From the NCBI GenBank assembly GCA_964536085.1, contig CAZHWR010000025.1, positions 1-26,298 of the forward strand: a stretch of DNA of 26,298 bases, written 5' to 3'. Under the pieces are notes generated by a model. That model did no database searches. It worked only from the letters and a program-made list of their open reading frames with translations, and was not told the origin of the DNA. Below, in pieces: positions 21,980 to 26,298 of the stretch. Numbering within the stretch: position 1 is the stretch's first letter; every line of letters begins with the position of its first letter. A program made the position numbers and the translations under genes. The DNA is from CAZHWR01 sp964536085. Its GTDB lineage: Bacteria > Bacillota > Clostridia > Oscillospirales > Ruminococcaceae.

Positions 21980-24900
21980 ATGAGATTCAAAAGATTTTTA
22001 TCTGGGATGATCGCTTGTGCGATGATATTGCCGTTTGCGTCGCCGCTTTCGTCTGTTACGGCAAGCGCCGCTGAAGAGAGAAGCTTCGGGCTTTACGTAT
22101 CGGGCAAGGCTGCGGACGTTTACGTCGATTCGGATTCAAGCGGCAAGACCGAGTATAAACAGGTCGTGAGGGCCGCAGGCGATTTGATTACCGACATCGA
22201 GGCGGTGACGGGGGTTCAGCCACAGCTTGTAAGCGATAAGGACGATATCGGTAAAACCGCGGTTATTGCGGGAACTGTCGGAAACAGCGATTTGATTGAC
22301 GAGCTGGCGGACGACGGGAAAATCGATACGTCGGGAATAGTCGGTCAATGGGAGGCGTTTACTATTCAAATCGTGGATGCTCCGTTTTCCGGCTGCGACA
22401 GTGCGCTGGTTATTGCAGGCAGCGATAAACGCGGTACAATTTACGGTATTTATGAGCTTTCCGAAGCAATAGGCGTTTCGCCGTGGTACTGGTGGGGCGA
22501 CGTTGAGATTAAAAGCAAGACCGAGGTTGTACTGACCGCTTCGGAAATTGAAACTACGGAAATGCCCGACGTTAAATTCCGCGGAATTTTTATAAACGAT
22601 GAAAGAAATCTTACTAACTGGTCGGCAAAATTTCAGGATTCTGATACAAGTCCCGGAACGCCTAACAAGGCGATGTATGAAAAGGTTTTCGAGCTTCTGT
22701 TGAGACTTAAGGCGAACACCCTCTGGCCTGCAATGCATAATTATTCGACCGGCTTCAATGTCAAGATAAATCCTGAAACAGGACAGCCGTTTAACGCCGA
22801 GGCGGCGGATGAATACGGTATTATTATGGGAGCTTCACACTGCGAGCTGCTGCTCAGGGACAACGAAGCCGAATGGGCTCCGTGGTGCGAGGCGAATGTC
22901 GGAAAATACAATCTTACAAAGGTCGACAACAGCTGGAATTCAAGCTACGATTATACCGTGAACGCAGAGGCAATGAACGCTTACTGGGAGGAAAGGGTCG
23001 CGGTCAACTACAAGTATGACAACCTCTATACTATAGGTCTGCGCGGTCTGCACGATTCGGGAATCGCATGCAGAAATCTTTCCAATCCCACATATGAAAA
23101 TAAGGCGAAGGTTGTTAAGCAAGCGGTAGAAGCGCAGATCGCTATTTTGGAAAAGTACGAGCAGAAGTATTACGAGGAAACGGGTGAACACAAAGAATTT
23201 TACAAGGTCTACTGTCCGTACAAGGAAGCGGCGGAATATTTTAAATACGACCTTTCCCTGCCGGACGATACATATATCCTTTGGGCGGATGACAACTACG
23301 GATATTTAAGAGCTGTAGGCAATTCCGAACAGGTTGCAAAATATGCGGGCGGCGGCGTTTATTATCATATATCCTACTGGGGCGCTCCGATGAGCACGCT
23401 GTGGGTGGCTTCGACTCCGCTTACGCAGATGTATGAGGAACTCAGCAAAACTTATAATTCCGGCGCGGGGGATGTGTTTATACTGAATGTGGGCGATATC
23501 AAGCCCGGCGAGATCCCGATTGAGTTTTTCATGAGCATGAGCTGGGATATCGACAAATATAATGAATCAAATATCGACGACTATGTGATATCGTTTGCAC
23601 AGAGAAATTTCGGCTTTGACGAAGAGCAGTCTGCCGAGCTGGCTGATATTTTATCCACATACTATCAAACTTCCGTAGCCAAAAGACCCGAATTTCAAAT
23701 GTCTAATTTGGGCCGTGAATTCAGTATTATCGAAAACGGCGACGAAGCCCAGCGCGCCATAAATACCATGGCGGACATCTTAGACCGTTCCTCAAAGCTT
23801 ATGGAAACGCTAGATGAGGATATGCAGACCGCTTATTATGAAATGGTGCACTATATGATAAGAGCAAGTAAGCTGAGCTATGAAAAGAGCTATTATCATC
23901 AAAAAAATCAGCTTTATTATTCGCAGGGGCGCTTTGCCTCGACAAATGCATACGCCGCTGCCGCCGAGGAAGCGTATCAGGCTATTCTTGCAGATGTGAC
24001 CTACTACAATAAAGTCATAGCCGACGGTAAATGGGACGGTATTTTGAATCCGTATGTCAGCGGACTTCCTCAGCCGTCAGCCGCGCCAAGCGTTACCTAT
24101 GTTTCGGAGGTTTGCGCAGAGGACGGCGTTGGCTCGGTATGCGAGGGTCAGGAAACGGGCGCGGAGGACATAACTCTTGAATTCAGTTCGTTAAGTGACG
24201 ATCAAAGGTTTATTGATATTTTCAACAAAGGCAACAAGACGATGAATTTCAAAATCGTCACTGATGAAACGGTTAAAATTGTCACCACGGGCGATACGGT
24301 GCTGACCGAAACAAACGAGAATGGAAAAAATATTTACACAGGTACGGTGGATGTTGAAGACAGAGTTTGGGTCAAAGTCGACTGGGACAAGGCGGATTAC
24401 GGCGTACAGACCGCCGAGATAACGGTAAGCGACGATTACGGAAGCTCGAAAACATATACTGCCGAAATAAAAAAATCCACGGTTAATCCCGAGACTGAAG
24501 AGTACAAGGGATATTACGAATCGAACGGCGTTGTAGCTATAGAAGCTGAGCACTACAGCTCGAATGTTGAGGTAAACGGTCAGTACTGGCAGCTTATGCC
24601 GGGACTGGGTGTGAGCGGGGACTCTATGAAGGTATACCCCGATCTGAGTGCGCAGACAAATGAAACGCGCATTGACTCTGATTTTGAAACCACATCGCCG
24701 TATCTTGAATACAAAGTGTATTTTGAAACTACGGGCAAATATATCCCAACTCTTTACCGTCTGCCTACGCTTAATGCGGGAAATACATGCCGAACGGCGG
24801 TCCAGTTCGACGGGGGAGCGATTCAGCTGTTCAGAGGAAATTCCGATGCGGACGATTCAAGCACAAGCGCATGGGCTATGAATGTTTTGGACGGCATAGA

Positions 24901-26298
24901 GGATTTGAGCCTTACGGATAGCCCGTTTGTTGTAACCGAGCCCGGTTGGCATACGATAAGAATATATAAGTCGGACGCGGGCATTGTTTTCGACAGGCTG
25001 GTGCTGACGGAGTCTTCAAAATTCGATGTGACGGCTACTCATCACGGCGCCGACGAGAGCTTTAACACAGTTTCGGACTGGACGCGTCCGTCGCTTGAAA
25101 AAGCCAAGACATTCTCGCTTGAGGATTTGACCTATTCCGAAGCGAGCAATACGTTGATGTACGACTTCACAGGAAACCTGTCAAAAACCTGTGATGGTTA
25201 CATGGGCGTTGACAACACCGTTACCAAATCGGGTATCAAGCGTTACGAATGGAGCGGGGACTCGCTTGCAAATGTCAGTGCGGTTGTGCGAAGCGATTCA
25301 AAAGCATCCGACAGGGACAATTCGTTCCTCTGGTCGGAATCCGATGCAAAAATCACTTTCAAGGTCACCGAAGCGGGAAGCTATATCGTCAGTCTTGCAG
25401 TCGGCGACAGGCAGTCGGGTGGAATAGCGGTGTCAAACATGAACGTGACCGCTAATTCCGAGGAAGTTATTTCCGGATTCAGCCTTTCGGCGGGGCAGAC
25501 GGTTGAAAAAGCATTTTTGACCGAGGCGTCGGACGATTTGACTATAGAGCTTGAGCTGTCCGGAAAGTGGGTCGTTGCGGCGATCGAGATTATGCCGTAT
25601 AACGAGCCGCAGACAAACGGCGGCGACGCTGAATTTATATCCGACAGCAGCGGAAGTATAAATATCGAAGCCGAGGCGGCGCTTGAAAATTCCCAGTATG
25701 CAAAAACTATAATCGGCACTGATTCGTCAAAATCCGAGTGGATCCAAACCGACGGCATTTCCGGCTTCGGCATGTTTGCAGGCCCGAATAAAAACAACAA
25801 CTATTCCAATACGTCGATGTCTTTAAACAAGGGAGCGAAGCTTGAATATCAGGTCAATTTCAAAGCTACGGGACTTTACTATGTGTGGGCGCTTGTTAAG
25901 AGCCAGTGCGGCGATGACGATTCGCTTTTGGTTTCACTCGATTCCGGCACGGCAATCACGCTTAATGACTTCTTCTCAACCGGCGGGGAGTTTGTTTGGA
26001 AGCTGGTAGGAACGATAAGGGTGTCGTCCTCGGAAGTTCACACGATAACTGTCTGCGAACGTGAAGACGGAATAGCGCTCGATAAGCTGGTGATAAAAAA
26101 ATCATCGCTACAGCCCTCGGGTACGGGCGGTGTTATGACTCGCGGTACAACGACCGATATATCCGATCCTTCCACGCCGTCCGAGCCGACGAACCCGGAC
26201 TCAACAACCTCCGCTCCCGCGGTTAAAAACGGAACGCAGACCGTAAACGGAAAGATTGTGCTGTATGTTAACGGTAAGCTCGTAACGGGAACAGCGGT
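21980..26298 (+). CDS. Secreted GH115 xylan alpha-glucuronidase with C-terminal binding modules (partial)
   Basis: The frame stays open for 1,439 codons to the window edge, so the C-terminus is missing. GH115 enzymes remove (methyl-)glucuronic acid side chains from xylan. A signal peptide (cleavage likely after ASA, residue 30) precedes the GH115 core (about 36-850), with GASHCELLLRDNEAEW from 284, YTIGLRGLHD at 350-359, WADDNYGY from 435 and YYHISYWG around His463. A GH115 C-terminal-like domain covers about 851-1012 (opening IEAEHYSS). Two more beta-rich modules follow: about 1024-1210, unassigned, and about 1218-1375 (IEAEAALENSQY), CBM6/35-like. A Pro/Thr/Ser linker then leads into VNGKIVLYVNGKLVTG at the edge. 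AAAGGAG precedes the ATG. It is divergent from an AraC regulator. Confidence 0.93.
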   Translation, partial: MRFKRFLSGMIACAMILPFASPLSSVTASAAEERSFGLYVSGKAADVYVDSDSSGKTEYKQVVRAAGDLITDIEAVTGVQPQLVSDKDDIGKTAVIAGTVGNSDLIDELADDGKIDTSGIVGQWEAFTIQIVDAPFSGCDSALVIAGSDKRGTIYGIYELSEAIGVSPWYWWGDVEIKSKTEVVLTASEIETTEMPDVKFRGIFINDERNLTNWSAKFQDSDTSPGTPNKAMYEKVFELLLRLKANTLWPAMHNYSTGFNVKINPETGQPFNAEAADEYGIIMGASHCELLLRDNEAEWAPWCEANVGKYNLTKVDNSWNSSYDYTVNAEAMNAYWEERVAVNYKYDNLYTIGLRGLHDSGIACRNLSNPTYENKAKVVKQAVEAQIAILEKYEQKYYEETGEHKEFYKVYCPYKEAAEYFKYDLSLPDDTYILWADDNYGYLRAVGNSEQVAKYAGGGVYYHISYWGAPMSTLWVASTPLTQMYEELSKTYNSGAGDVFILNVGDIKPGEIPIEFFMSMSWDIDKYNESNIDDYVISFAQRNFGFDEEQSAELADILSTYYQTSVAKRPEFQMSNLGREFSIIENGDEAQRAINTMADILDRSSKLMETLDEDMQTAYYEMVHYMIRASKLSYEKSYYHQKNQLYYSQGRFASTNAYAAAAEEAYQAILADVTYYNKVIADGKWDGILNPYVSGLPQPSAAPSVTYVSEVCAEDGVGSVCEGQETGAEDITLEFSSLSDDQRFIDIFNKGNKTMNFKIVTDETVKIVTTGDTVLTETNENGKNIYTGTVDVEDRVWVKVDWDKADYGVQTAEITVSDDYGSSKTYTAEIKKSTVNPETEEYKGYYESNGVVAIEAEHYSSNVEVNGQYWQLMPGLGVSGDSMKVYPDLSAQTNETRIDSDFETTSPYLEYKVYFETTGKYIPTLYRLPTLNAGNTCRTAVQFDGGAIQLFRGNSDADDSSTSAWAMNVLDGIEDLSLTDSPFVVTEPGWHTIRIYKSDAGIVFDRLVLTESSKFDVTATHHGADESFNTVSDWTRPSLEKAKTFSLEDLTYSEASNTLMYDFTGNLSKTCDGYMGVDNTVTKSGIKRYEWSGDSLANVSAVVRSDSKASDRDNSFLWSESDAKITFKVTEAGSYIVSLAVGDRQSGGIAVSNMNVTANSEEVISGFSLSAGQTVEKAFLTEASDDLTIELELSGKWVVAAIEIMPYNEPQTNGGDAEFISDSSGSINIEAEAALENSQYAKTIIGTDSSKSEWIQTDGISGFGMFAGPNKNNNYSNTSMSLNKGAKLEYQVNFKATGLYYVWALVKSQCGDDDSLLVSLDSGTAITLNDFFSTGGEFVWKLVGTIRVSSSEVHTITVCEREDGIALDKLVIKKSSLQPSGTGGVMTRGTTTDISDPSTPSEPTNPDSTTSAPAVKNGTQTVNGKIVLYVNGKLVTGTA

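Noticed and set aside
1..26298. CRISPR arrays, tRNA or rRNA genes, insertion sequences
   Set aside because: No regularly spaced repeats, tRNA-like or rRNA-like sequences, or transposase genes were recognised.

Overview
The window looks like a chromosomal segment from an anaerobic, fibre-degrading member of the Clostridia (Firmicutes), probably Oscillospiraceae/Ruminococcaceae-like. The reasons are strong AAAGGAGG-type ribosome binding sites, sigma-A promoters, a V/A-type ATPase operon, NADP-type glutamate dehydrogenase, Tex, and a secreted multidomain GH115 enzyme under an AraC-type regulator. Placement is inferred from gene families only.

Layout. 1-81: the tail of an unidentified gene and its terminator. 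350-2081: an ACT-domain protein (UPF0237) followed by a DUF711/UPF0210 protein, a known conserved pair. 2178-11232: a promoter, nine V/A-type ATPase genes in the order H-C-I-K-F-E-A-B-D, and a terminator. A 216-nt palindrome-rich spacer separates subunit E from subunit A. 11295-12803: a cupin gene and a convergent acyltransferase-3 membrane protein. 12978-15131: Tex. 15201-16982 (minus strand): a YbjQ-type small protein and gdhA. 17183-19563: a promoter, a possibly structured leader and a three-gene polar amino-acid ABC importer, divergent from gdhA. 19746-20626: an XRE regulator and a tiny ribbon-helix-helix protein around a long imperfect palindrome; this may be the remnant of a mobile-element regulatory module. 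20810 to the end: an AraC regulator divergent from a large secreted GH115 alpha-glucuronidase that runs off the window.

How the parts fit. The importer and glutamate dehydrogenase share one intergenic region and form a nitrogen/amino-acid neighbourhood. The rotary ATPase couples ATP to an ion gradient, and its c-subunit has only one ion-binding carboxylate in four helices. The AraC/GH115 pair forms a xylan side-chain (methyl-glucuronic acid) utilisation unit. Most genes are ordinary housekeeping families. The parts most worth a second look are the palindromic spacer inside the ATPase operon, the long wobble-paired hairpin beside the XRE gene, the gdhA upstream palindrome, the importer leader and the long C-terminal extension of the GH115 enzyme.
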